Below are positions 20,201 to 27,795 of a stretch of 64,000 nucleotides of DNA, one piece after another. Within the stretch, counting starts at the first letter, position 1; each line of letters starts with the position of its first letter. The translations under genes were made by a program, and so were the position numbers. Source of the stretch: a virus; the IMG/VR virus record IMGVR_UViG_3300044712_002699, positions 16,744 to 80,743 of that record. One strand, written 5' to 3'. Under the pieces are notes generated by a model that was not told the DNA's origin, did no database searches, and saw nothing but the letters and a program-made list of their open reading frames with translations.

Positions 20201-23200
20201 CGAATCCTTTCCAAACCTTACCCTTACCCCCATCGCGTCTCTAGGCGCTACCCAAGGAGCCCTAAAATTATAGGAATAAGTCGGAAATCCAGATGATAAA
20301 TCGTTGTTTACCTGATAAATAGTTTCTACAGTTCCGGATCCTCCTGCTGACGAGGACAAATCTATACCTATTATATCCATCCACGCTGTGTCACTTCCAT
20401 AAGAAAAGGAAGGAACATCTACGTTTGCATAACCAGAACCACTAGTATAATATACATAGGGGGTAGCCACACCGTGCAACGGTTCATACGTATCAATAGC
20501 AATTAGAAGATACGGGTCTCCGTAATCACTAGAAAGTTCTGTTATTGATACCCAGTCCGACCACAAAGATTCACCCGGAGACAGGGTAACGCCCGCGGAC
20601 CCGGAGTTAAAGGTTACCGGGATTATACTACCAGCAAAAATCGTTGATAGGTTACCGTTAGTTATTCCAACAGTCATAGCCTGTATAGTTAAATCATCAG
20701 TGGCATCCTCCGGGTTAACCAACTTCAATCTAATATGACCATTTCCCATATATTTATCAGTTATTACAAAACGAACATGATACTTTTTTCGTTCCGAAGC
20801 ACCTTCTCCGGTAGTTATCGGGAATGTATGGAGACGTTTTATCCCCGATCCATCATAATCAACCTCGACACTGGAAAGAGGAGCTGACCAATCTATTCCT
20901 AGTGACGTAAAATCAGTCGGAGGTTCCTCCATATGAGAATTAGAAGAAGAGACACTTTTATAGCCAGACCCCACAGAAGCAGTTTCAACATTCGTATAAG
21001 CATCTCCGGAAGACTCATCCCAAGACAAGACATAGTTACCGGAACTAATGTCAAAGTTAATCCAGTCAGACCAGATTTCTGTATCTTGATCACTTAAAAA
21101 AATAAGTCTTTGAGAACTATTAAACGTTACAGGCTGCTTTTGCGGACTCGACGCGAAACAATATGGGTCTGAAGCCAGTGAGTCTTGCTTTCCAAAATAG
21201 ACCTCACTAATACAGATGAGCGAAACTATGTCGGGCGGAGCAGACACCTTAAACCTAACTCTGCTAAATGAACCATCGAAGTATAAGACTCGACGGCGGG
21301 TCGCTGCGGCTTGGCCTGTTCCAGTCACTGGTCTGGCAAAATTATTCGTTACCTCTCCATCGAGGCTAGTTTCTATTTGTGACACATCAAGTGCAGTTGT
21401 AGAAGATACTAGGTTCCACGAGTAATCTTCTTCAGCATCCAATGCCTCTCTGCCGTAAGCAATCTCCAAGTCCGACCCGAAATTGTTATTAAGAGACCCA
21501 TCCCACCATAAGAGATAAATGCTGTCAGGGGGCTGCTCAGAAAAATCAAAATCAATCCAATCGCTCCAAAACTCTTGCATATATGTATCGATATCTATTG
21601 ACGGATAGCCCGCAAAAGTTAACGGGATAGGATCAAGGCTTGGGTCAAAAACAAATGCTATATTACTTTGAAGTCCAAACTTTGCCGACTTTATCCTAAC
21701 AGATTGAACGTCAGTTATATTCGTCGAGAACCTAAATCGAATCTTTGTGGCTGAATTTGATGCCGTCTTGAAAGCTTTAATACATATATCTCCATAAGCC
21801 TCTCTCGAAATAATCACCTGTTCCCGGACGTCTACTACTCCGGAGCTGGGCGTTACTTCGATCTGAGAAACGTCACAGAGATCATAAATATAATCGAATC
21901 CGTAAGTATAATCGGCTGCTCCGAGCTGATTTTTCTTATATGAATCATTAAGAACAACAGTATTTCCAGCAGTAGGACCGCCCCACGAGATAATATAACG
22001 TACTCCCTTTGTCATCGAGAACGAAACCCAGTCAGACCAAATCGTAGAGAGGGGAGGTAGATTTAGGTAGGGTTGACCGTTATTGAAGGTAACAGGAACT
22101 TTCGATGGAGGATTGACAAAATGAGGGCCGATGTCATCATATTCATCAAGAACTCCCTGATTAGCCATTCCGAAATATGCCCGCGTGATAACCAACGGCT
22201 CTGATGTATTAAGTGACTTAAACTTGAACCTTATCTGGTCACAGTCTTGACTCGGGGTGACCCATAACCTAAAACTGTTCCCGGTTATCTTACTGTATGT
22301 AAGATCATTATCTAACTTTACAGCGGGGATAGAGGATATCCTCGATCCTATAACGGTAGCCGTGATAACATCAGTACCCGGATCCGGTTCTATAGAACTT
22401 AGAATGAGAGAATTTTGACTGCCAATTAGAACTTGATCTTCCCATTCAGGCTCATTACCAGTCAAATAAACATTATAAGTCCCACTTTTCGGTTCGGCAG
22501 GAAGAGATAGAGAAAGCGTATCACCTCTATAAGAAATAATCGGAGGTAACTGATACGTCTTCGGAACGTTTAGTGTTAGATAAGAAACATCAATAACAGA
22601 CCCCCCAATCTCCATAATTCCGAGATCGGGGTCTGAAAAATACAGTTCATTCGTCACGGGGTGTGTTGCTAAACCCTTCGTGTAGGGCTCAAGAATCTCT
22701 ATCTCAGAGATTTGATACGTCGGCATAGCATAGTTTATCGTATCCTGGATTCTAGAAAACTTAATCCAGGCTTGCCCGAGCTTAATAGCATCGACAGAAT
22801 TTTCGGAATCTACTGAGATAGGAAATGAAAAATTTTCCGACGCCCTAGTTAAAAACAGCCCACCACTAGAAGATAGATTGTAGTAAGACTCAGCCTGCTC
22901 CCACCCATAAAGAGAAGGAGTGACCCAAATATCCCACAGTTCTCTCTGTCCTCGGTCGAACAGACTCACCCCGAGAAGAGTGTTCTTATAATAACGAATA
23001 GTCTTCTTAACATTTGTGTAAAACCGCCGAGAACTAATCAGATCGAGATTAGCAACTTTCGTTCGGTAAGGCCCGATAAATTTGTAGGGATTCTGACTGT
23101 TAACGTAGGCTGGATTACTGCCGCCTCCGTAATAATCCATTCCAGCGTCTACTCGGTCTATGATAACTCCCTCTGTTGGATAGTATCGGTATCTTTGCTC

Positions 23201-26200
23201 TTCTTCATCGAAGAAACTATTAATAGTGTAACTCATCGCCCCGAGATAGTAAGCATAATAATGTTCGCCTGTATCAGGAGTGTGGGGGTCGAAAACCAGT
23301 CCATCGCTTGCCCTTGTGAGAAACATCTTACCGCGATGGTCTACACTTAAATTTTCCCACTCCTGCTGATCAGCAGATATCCATACAGGATAACTAGAAT
23401 CAGAATACGATTGATAGGAATCTTGGGGAACTGTTAGAGTCCGTTCGTCTCGGTTCAAAAGAATACTTGAGCCACCAGCAGTTAAGGTCAGGTCAAGCCC
23501 AGGTGTTCCTGAGACCGAAAAGGACTGGGCAGTTTCGATAATATCACATGAAATAGCGCGCCCGAGTGAATTTGTGGTAATCTCTACTACGCCATAGTAC
23601 GTGGCGGTAAAGAGATTATTGGTAGCATAATGCTGGAGAGGAAAATAGTTCTGAAGAACTTCTCCAGTCAGATCGTCTCGATGCTTAACAAGGAAGGCTT
23701 TTCCACTGTACCTCGTCAATTCCGTATAGCCAAAAGCCCCCGAAGTCGAAGCCTTAAAAACTTTGTACTGAACAGTCTCCGAGGCTGTGAGAGAAAACAT
23801 TGATGGGTGCATATACCCAGGAGCCAGAGCAAGCCCGCCCAGAACGATCCCTGTCAAAAAATCGTGAAACAACTCTGTAAGATTATTTGTTATACTTCCT
23901 AGGAGGATTCCGTCTCTATCTAAGGCATAAGAAATAGTCCCCAAAAAATCACCCTTTATAACCCGTTCCTCGTCAACAATTTGAAAATGTCGTCTCCAAT
24001 TAGACTCTCCGTACTGAACAGGTATGCCTGACCGGTACTCTTTAAAGGTCATAGCGCCGGGGTCATCAGCGGGACGTATCATAAAAGGAGGCCCGTCAAT
24101 AGAAACGCTCTCAAGTATGTACTGATTACCCACATAGCCCAAGTCGAGTTCGTACCTTCCTCCAGGTCTTCCACAGTACTTCGCTGCTATAGTCTCAGTG
24201 AAGTTCATTTGTGTAAGTATTCGTATATCAAATACTCCACCTTCAATTTCTTTATAATGATAACCCACGGGGGCATAAACATTGAAAGTGATCGATCCCT
24301 GCTCGAAAATTCTCTTATCTGATACAAGATCGTAGTATCTTGGCCCGGGAAATAGTCTTCTATCTCTGCAATGTAATGCCATCCCCTGCAAAATAAGGGA
24401 AGTGGTTCTAAGAGTGACGTGAATATCCCACTCAGTTGGGGATACTTGAGTCGCAGTCATAACCGGATTGTTATCCCACGTTCTCGAGTCCTTGAGACCT
24501 GAAAACTTATAGAGCCAATCGTTTATTGTTTTTGGTTCAATAAAAGGAGTTCCAGCTACTTGACCCTTCCATTTCAGAAATTCATTAACTTTATCGACGG
24601 CTTCGTAGAGTTTTAGACTCAGGGGATATTCGGTAAAACGAAGTATCTTTACTTCTGCTTTCAATAAAAAAGCAACGTCGGTAAGTTCTAATGGATTGGT
24701 GCATACAGCGTAAATCTCATAGTAATCACCTGGCTCTAAATAGACGACGTTGGGGGGAACTTTAAGTTCATACTTCTCAAGGTATCCGGAAACAGGGAAA
24801 TGAAGAGAAGGTAAACCTCCAGGTGGATCTGGTTCTCCATTGAGTCTCAACCCCACGGTACCTGTAAAAGGTCTATCCGCATAAAGGCTATAATATATCT
24901 CATAGTATCCGGCCTGCTTGATACGCATCTTCGAACCATCAAGCTCACAGTAGGCCGAGTTTTCGGTAACAGGTAAATCGAGGTCTAACACTACTCCTGG
25001 GAACACCCTCAAATTTAGAGACGTATCTCTACAAATAGCATCCCCTACTACGGGATTAACCAGCGTCGTCTGTCCGCCCTGTGTAAAAGAGGTAATCCTA
25101 TTATTCTTTAAGTGAACGTCAACATTGAAAATATCCTTAGAAATAGCAGGCGATTCAATGCTTACGCGCTCGCTGCCCCAAAGGTCTACCCAACCATCAG
25201 GACCAGGTGATCCCCCAGGACCTCCTGGTGGAGATTGGTAAGAGTTGTAAGGCACTTCGGCCCAAAAATCTTCCCACGCTCCAGCCCCATCATTGGGGCG
25301 ATCAAAAACGGTTGATCGATGCGTCTGAAGACATTGGTAGACCGTAGTAACCCTTAATACGTACTCGTCCTGTTCGTAGAAAAAGTCATCCTCCCACGGG
25401 TCCGGATCTTCTTTAAGATGTGGCCCCCAGTATCCTTGGTTAGCCTCCATCGAATAGGTAATTTTCCCCATATAGTAGGCCCTAAGTATCCCGTACACGC
25501 TATCGTACGGAAATTCTCTCGGCGGGTCTACAGTATCGGGGGTACCTTCATAGGGCATCAGAAAAATCTGTCCGCGGTAAACCGGGTCGAAGTGTTCCCA
25601 TGTAGGATCATCTAAGGCCATCCAAACTCGATAAACCGGATACTGAGTCGTAGCAAAAGTCAGTTTTTCTAATGTTCCGTTTGCTAAATTTTTCTGGATC
25701 GGAGGTCTCCAAGAACCTGATGGGGACATTCTAGCGAGTCGTTTAACCGGATATTTAAATCCTATCGACTTACGCTTGACCATCTTCAGTGGATTCTTGA
25801 AACTCTCGTTGTCATTCTCAACAACAACTAAATCTCGATAGACCCATTTATGTAACTGCAGGGTATACTTATCCGTCCCTTCAGTGTATTGAGGTTCATT
25901 GTTTGCATTAACGGTTAGGTTGACATCAGACCCATCCGCAATTTCCGTCTCCATAATGTACTCATTACCATCTGTAAGTGTTATAGATGCAATCCCCAGG
26001 AATTTATCGGTAACTAGGGCGTGAGTAGGATCGGTTTCAAAGTCTGTCGCTTGGAGACACTTACGCCCAACCAGAGGTATTGCTTCTGGATCAATGACCT
26101 CTACCAGCGAAAGATTATAAATTCCAGAAGTCAGAGTACGGTATTCACTCCGGAGTTGTATTGTTTTATCCAGAGTAATTACTGGCCTAAATAGGTGAGA

Positions 26201-27250
26201 ATTAAAATGAAGAGGAATATACCGGCACTGTACTTGCTCACCCCCAATCAATCGAGAGGGAACATCTTCATTAGCATAAAACAAAACATATTCATCTCCT
26301 ATCATTCTAGATTGGAGATAAGGTTCACCTTCTATGATAGTCAGACCATAAATATAAAGCCCGGTATTTGGATAACTGTGATTCGTATCTACATCGATAG
26401 TAACCTTTCCTACATAAAAAGCGTCCAGCGTCCTACCGTCTCTCAAATTAATTGGGAACGGATTTCCGCTGCCTGTACTCGACGTCATAAGAATTAAATG
26501 ACCCGACAGACCAGGCCATACCTCTTCCCACTCCGGTTGGCCGGAAGCTATAAAAACATTACAAGTCCCACTGGACGCCGGAGAAACCCCAAAGAAATCC
26601 TTCACCGAGGGCACTAGCGGTAAATTCAGAAGAGGATATCCGAAACGACAAAAGAGATACTCATATGGTATTGAATCTTCTCCAACTTCTACCTGTTCAC
26701 CTTCTTCTCCAATATAGTAGATTCGGTTTCTCGAACAAGCTAGTTTTCCATTGGTTCGGTCACTGTCTATATAAGAGGTATAGTCGTAACGAGAACCAAC
26801 TAAATAACCAATAGTTGAAATAGAACCTAAATAACGACAAGAAATAGTTTTACCACTAACTAAAGGGATCTCCTTAATAACTTCTACCTGCTCTGAATCA
26901 GGCTCCATATTATCACTAAGAAAAAGGTTTAGCCGATAATAGCCCCACGCCTGATCCCCCGATGCAACGTAGACGTGATAGGTTCCTTGTTTATATTCAA
27001 CAGGTACTAAGGCAAATTTAGACCCCACAGCAGTAAGATGAAGGATGGGTTTTCCTGAGTCACGGTTAGTGACATAACCCGCAGCCATCGGACTAGTTCC
27101 CAAATAAACGTTAGGATCGCTCTGATCACTAAGTATAAGTCCCTGAGGATCTTTTTGATCCATATTAATTCGCGGGTCTCTAGTGTCTAGGAGCTGGATG
27201 TCCGGTACGTGCGTATATTCGTCAAGGATTTCGAATTCAGTTTTAGCCAT
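14261..27250 (-). CDS. Gigantic modular adhesin/fibre protein (4329 aa)
   Basis: At about 480 kDa this is exceptional even for a phage. Domain order, approximate residues: four module A copies (80-580); a collagen-like Gly-Pro stretch (PPGGPGGSPGPDG, about 665-680); a C1q/TNF-like beta-sandwich (about 730-870, VTENSAYCELDGSKMRIKQA); four further A copies (about 1140-1600); ten module B copies (about 1660-3400), each R-[IV]-R-F-x-[FV]-S then [AC]-x-[FY]-G, V-T-F and W-[ST]-D-W; a discoidin/F5-8C-like domain between B5 and B6 (about 2475-2620, FAIQGSNDNSNWVNLY); four more A copies (about 3510-4130); and a unique C-terminus. No catalytic motif was seen. The F5/8C, collagen and C1q-like parts suggest binding to carbohydrate or surface polymer. 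Leads the adhesin polycistron. Confidence 0.82.
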   Translation of the reverse strand: MAKTEFEILDEYTHVPDIQLLDTRDPRINMDQKDPQGLILSDQSDPNVYLGTSPMAAGYVTNRDSGKPILHLTAVGSKFALVPVEYKQGTYHVYVASGDQAWGYYRLNLFLSDNMEPDSEQVEVIKEIPLVSGKTISCRYLGSISTIGYLVGSRYDYTSYIDSDRTNGKLACSRNRIYYIGEEGEQVEVGEDSIPYEYLFCRFGYPLLNLPLVPSVKDFFGVSPASSGTCNVFIASGQPEWEEVWPGLSGHLILMTSSTGSGNPFPINLRDGRTLDAFYVGKVTIDVDTNHSYPNTGLYIYGLTIIEGEPYLQSRMIGDEYVLFYANEDVPSRLIGGEQVQCRYIPLHFNSHLFRPVITLDKTIQLRSEYRTLTSGIYNLSLVEVIDPEAIPLVGRKCLQATDFETDPTHALVTDKFLGIASITLTDGNEYIMETEIADGSDVNLTVNANNEPQYTEGTDKYTLQLHKWVYRDLVVVENDNESFKNPLKMVKRKSIGFKYPVKRLARMSPSGSWRPPIQKNLANGTLEKLTFATTQYPVYRVWMALDDPTWEHFDPVYRGQIFLMPYEGTPDTVDPPREFPYDSVYGILRAYYMGKITYSMEANQGYWGPHLKEDPDPWEDDFFYEQDEYVLRVTTVYQCLQTHRSTVFDRPNDGAGAWEDFWAEVPYNSYQSPPGGPGGSPGPDGWVDLWGSERVSIESPAISKDIFNVDVHLKNNRITSFTQGGQTTLVNPVVGDAICRDTSLNLRVFPGVVLDLDLPVTENSAYCELDGSKMRIKQAGYYEIYYSLYADRPFTGTVGLRLNGEPDPPGGLPSLHFPVSGYLEKYELKVPPNVVYLEPGDYYEIYAVCTNPLELTDVAFLLKAEVKILRFTEYPLSLKLYEAVDKVNEFLKWKGQVAGTPFIEPKTINDWLYKFSGLKDSRTWDNNPVMTATQVSPTEWDIHVTLRTTSLILQGMALHCRDRRLFPGPRYYDLVSDKRIFEQGSITFNVYAPVGYHYKEIEGGVFDIRILTQMNFTETIAAKYCGRPGGRYELDLGYVGNQYILESVSIDGPPFMIRPADDPGAMTFKEYRSGIPVQYGESNWRRHFQIVDEERVIKGDFLGTISYALDRDGILLGSITNNLTELFHDFLTGIVLGGLALAPGYMHPSMFSLTASETVQYKVFKASTSGAFGYTELTRYSGKAFLVKHRDDLTGEVLQNYFPLQHYATNNLFTATYYGVVEITTNSLGRAISCDIIETAQSFSVSGTPGLDLTLTAGGSSILLNRDERTLTVPQDSYQSYSDSSYPVWISADQQEWENLSVDHRGKMFLTRASDGLVFDPHTPDTGEHYYAYYLGAMSYTINSFFDEEEQRYRYYPTEGVIIDRVDAGMDYYGGGSNPAYVNSQNPYKFIGPYRTKVANLDLISSRRFYTNVKKTIRYYKNTLLGVSLFDRGQRELWDIWVTPSLYGWEQAESYYNLSSSGGLFLTRASENFSFPISVDSENSVDAIKLGQAWIKFSRIQDTINYAMPTYQISEIEILEPYTKGLATHPVTNELYFSDPDLGIMEIGGSVIDVSYLTLNVPKTYQLPPIISYRGDTLSLSLPAEPKSGTYNVYLTGNEPEWEDQVLIGSQNSLILSSIEPDPGTDVITATVIGSRISSIPAVKLDNDLTYSKITGNSFRLWVTPSQDCDQIRFKFKSLNTSEPLVITRAYFGMANQGVLDEYDDIGPHFVNPPSKVPVTFNNGQPYLNLPPLSTIWSDWVSFSMTKGVRYIISWGGPTAGNTVVLNDSYKKNQLGAADYTYGFDYIYDLCDVSQIEVTPSSGVVDVREQVIISREAYGDICIKAFKTASNSATKIRFRFSTNITDVQSVRIKSAKFGLQSNIAFVFDPSLDPIPLTFAGYPSIDIDTYMQEFWSDWIDFDFSEQPPDSIYLLWWDGSLNNNFGSDLEIAYGREALDAEEDYSWNLVSSTTALDVSQIETSLDGEVTNNFARPVTGTGQAAATRRRVLYFDGSFSRVRFKVSAPPDIVSLICISEVYFGKQDSLASDPYCFASSPQKQPVTFNSSQRLIFLSDQDTEIWSDWINFDISSGNYVLSWDESSGDAYTNVETASVGSGYKSVSSSNSHMEEPPTDFTSLGIDWSAPLSSVEVDYDGSGIKRLHTFPITTGEGASERKKYHVRFVITDKYMGNGHIRLKLVNPEDATDDLTIQAMTVGITNGNLSTIFAGSIIPVTFNSGSAGVTLSPGESLWSDWVSITELSSDYGDPYLLIAIDTYEPLHGVATPYVYYTSGSGYANVDVPSFSYGSDTAWMDIIGIDLSSSAGGSGTVETIYQVNNDLSSGFPTYSYNFRAPWVAPRDAMGVRVRFGKDSASPMLLTSCYFGEVAPGTNYHFASTPSKIQLTFSGSSGKQLIGDLRSSWTDWGTFSIQKGKTYMVSYEGGYLGHRSSIAGGVYRYAFKKSGVWGVDSAEFPGGDYDNFYNLPVVGGFEYSDNQDLVGRINVGMYANSSPSPAVVSQSDGSNYAYRVYDDNTTTSNPISGSAPYWTKIDLGSGNARVVTKIRYMIGGSYYAPRDFAIQGSNDNSNWVNLYSTTYFNPSLGNYPEFAVLTFNNTTAYRYYRFYASARWYSYSISFNEFQLFETSSSTLPDRLSTLFISKDIVSRNTEFRIVIRPREAASRIRFLFSCPTSSVTDFSLSQCYFGQLSGSYAFAPDPLKSQVTFSSNEGLQISPGSSVWSDWVDFDISEDIEYLLAFDGSAVDFGFSSDFLTTFFESNSNQASEDVPRLSESSYTYSTFSEVEAFDGTDTASCHYDTLTASSASACHVRQVVSFVKDSDRVRFKFSLPCGSTKGYAIINQAYFGQRNYNYVFYTGKLPLTFSGGSQYVLDASVGKTEVWTDWLDYSVNTSYDYLISWDGYGLLNKDDVGEAYRNSSGNTTKKLDVSEIQVEESSQARTVFRANIVNSEFNSSEPVLIRRALNMYSSFSRIRFQFSVPPGSIVPANIYNCFFGVAEYSWSHNFTSTPGLVRRVTFSGQSSVVIDPRTTTTVWSDWISYAFPGPDTGWAYKTYLLSWDGYGIGNFCPEPRVFYFGSAANAATDEPSESFDTYTYGDVVSIESKKGGSVVTEFSRQIYTPSTNKTISCVQNIFTREEFKVVRFKFTIPPLAQEPLLISEVWVGEWGAFNTPPIEDPVVAQITFNEGQDTSLFLDLGSESVWSDWVTIPTEEAMSRLQLYTEGLSIGNRGSKEATYYKGGASEAHLDSVSGYGLYSPSASADITRIEVKDILEEEESTLTSADSINGWDSVSGTFRRFVDFTTSGNYIRFRFSRPYQDQDFSLNQAHFGYRDQDTYGFLTSPPKIRVTFGGVSGFTMSGTEIDVWSDWMRYDILQGHKYLLTWDGSAVGYLTAVPSARIGGVNRANIIDITEFDIKGIEYYEREVTSKLVGVVEVQMKEVNLGKSPLINVQRTETANSIVVGSPEDTSLGTLVTSEGVPFCLPQYLTDSVEETQYSSDTFNPLQVVEFDRWNKAAFAKQVDMKDGVYYIYQMADENFFYNITTETSDAGSEYDATNIVGYDGRIFLSQAEPDQYGYIYLTAPEATSFSWWNYPQLCSAFKIGTCKVGESVAASWITSKAELMPEIFIDPTVSQDEDATIGIYPDLDRTVPGGHYSLSDIRDWEIVVRNLTKHRIVLGYVGQLSSLRRQKMEQFGFSFLTLSDVPTHSWTSPVVVEGLSKEFYLVDNFTFYIIFVTEDGDLLLRGPGPKEVSGTCVDSSIKSLRSGVGKFRNPLRLIGGYPEVTKIDPGLAYYLYLAPSDPSWQDFSGQLFLSSESPSLFEGEYVLDSSITLAKALCIGRVSTTKELTLTSNYGNYIFDVFPGSDIQLKVGESSEDLYWEERLPQFEHHCLSDGAAVYSGSSPYNEYGDRVNPLLVGKVLLLFEDKPLALSLPGYETHFPAAERVDAGIYYIYRTVPDVRWMSFSDAAFLSMSPPDKSGEKSWSGFFETTEVRSWCVGKVILRYGPSQSLEQVYPGAAQILEGSDYLRIVSDNSLRYVDEDNWKKTIRATEVVLLGMSWSYSDGNGKPLFFDPLTSQISVVDEFLEGIYNVYVSSMELGWEDLSLDYIGSLFLCQAEPNTVGDILTSYIGSEQVQAWKVGRVQVTYFRASESQPESKFSGFGSTVVSGTNPIATETVVPDSGIRSFFSGGEVYIGAVMLPIYAEGKPIYLELQFILPPDLNNKDCVIQITSWCLDYTIDLDEYFVSGQPPPVIDNASFLLTQEIGLDDLMNSRIKMFKVTDNSGRIGQRQVNLGDSIIAKVVVKSNAVVSNKTLQIVPEPVISSLTFLFHPVESEEQG
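17060..22275 (-). repeat. Ten-copy protein repeat array (module B, W-S/T-D-W)
   Basis: Inside the 4329-aa gene, a unit of about 140-190 residues repeats ten times. Shared features in order are R-[IV]-R-[FL]-[KRL]-x, an aromatic-Gly pair ([AC]-x-[FY]-[FW]-G), [VIL]-[TP]-[VLI]-T-F, a near-invariant W-[ST]-D-W, and Y-[LM]-[LIV]-[SA]-[WYF]-[DE]-G. Similarity is at protein level. I saw no long nucleotide repeats, so the copies are old or codon-diversified. The fifth and sixth copies are separated by a discoidin-like domain. Confidence 0.75.
19385..19820 (-). other. F5/8 type C (discoidin)-like domain coding segment
   Basis: The encoded segment runs from about NVGMYANSSPSPAVVSQSDG through WTKIDLGSGNARVVTKIRYM and FAIQGSNDNSNWVNLYSTTY to RYYRFYASARWYSYSISFNE. 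This matches the F5/8C pattern: A-S-S, W-x-x-[IV]-D-L-G, F-x-[IV]-x-[GE]-S-N-D...W and R-Y-[IY]-R. The family is known to bind carbohydrate or lipid on cell surfaces. It is inserted between module B copies five and six of the 4329-aa protein. Confidence 0.75.
24650..25245 (-). other. Collagen-like stretch followed by C1q/TNF-like domain (coding segment)
   Basis: Positions near 25200-25240 encode PPGGPGGSPGPDG, a short run of Gly-X-Y triplets. About 50 residues later (roughly 25060-24660) comes a segment with the C1q/TNF-like jelly-roll pattern: AGYYEIYYSLYADRPFTGTV, then LRLNGEP, then LEPGDYYEIYAVC and FLLKAEVKILRF. Collagen plus C1q-like combinations occur in phage and Bacillus surface proteins as trimerising binding heads. 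Assignment is by pattern only. Confidence 0.55.
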
Positions 27251-27273
27251 ATCTCCTCACTAATGCAATGAGG

Positions 27274-27774
27274 TTATTTAGAGGTATCTCGGACTTGAAT
27301 AAGGCTCTTCTTATTTTTAGGCTGGAGTTTTGAGAGACCGGGTCTCATCGACCTCATCTGGTTAATCTTGTCTCGCGGAGTTTTGGCACCTGCAACTCCT
27401 AAATCTATATCACCACTGAACCAATTTCGGTTATGATAATCTTGAGATTCCTTTCCGCCCACCTGGGTCGCTTGACCGGTACCTGTTGAGGAACCAATGG
27501 CATAGGCTTCTATCTCCTCTTTTTTGTAAGGCGTCTCCATGTCAACTATGGCCGTCTTTTCAATGGGAAAGTTATACCTCTTCGACGGATCATCGGGATC
27601 ACGGCAAAGAATCGTTTTCTGCCCCACACTTAAAATTTCATAATATTTAGGATCATCTTGTAGAATATCACAAGTAATATATCTACCTTGGACGTAACCG
27701 CTCATGTCCATCGGGTTATCCACTATTCCGATAACGGTTTCACACAACTCTATAACATCTTTGGCTCTGAGCAT
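27274..27774 (-). CDS. Hypothetical tagged protein upstream of the giant fibre genes
   Basis: A 166-aa protein of unknown function. The N-terminus (MLRAKDVIELCETVIG) fits the recurring [TSR]-A-[KR]-x-[IV]-[IL] signature shared with a dozen small proteins of this window. The middle has a short beta-rich stretch (YEILSVGQKTILCRDPDD) resembling an SH3-like or OB-like barrel, and the C-terminal 60 residues are basic and low in hydrophobics. It is the first gene before the 4329-aa protein (24 nt gap), so it could be an assembly or baseplate-attachment factor for the fibres (inference). Confidence 0.6.
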   Translation of the reverse strand: MLRAKDVIELCETVIGIVDNPMDMSGYVQGRYITCDILQDDPKYYEILSVGQKTILCRDPDDPSKRYNFPIEKTAIVDMETPYKKEEIEAYAIGSSTGTGQATQVGGKESQDYHNRNWFSGDIDLGVAGAKTPRDKINQMRSMRPGLSKLQPKNKKSLIQVRDTSK

Positions 27775-27795
27775 TTTCGCCTCGAGAAGTTAAAA

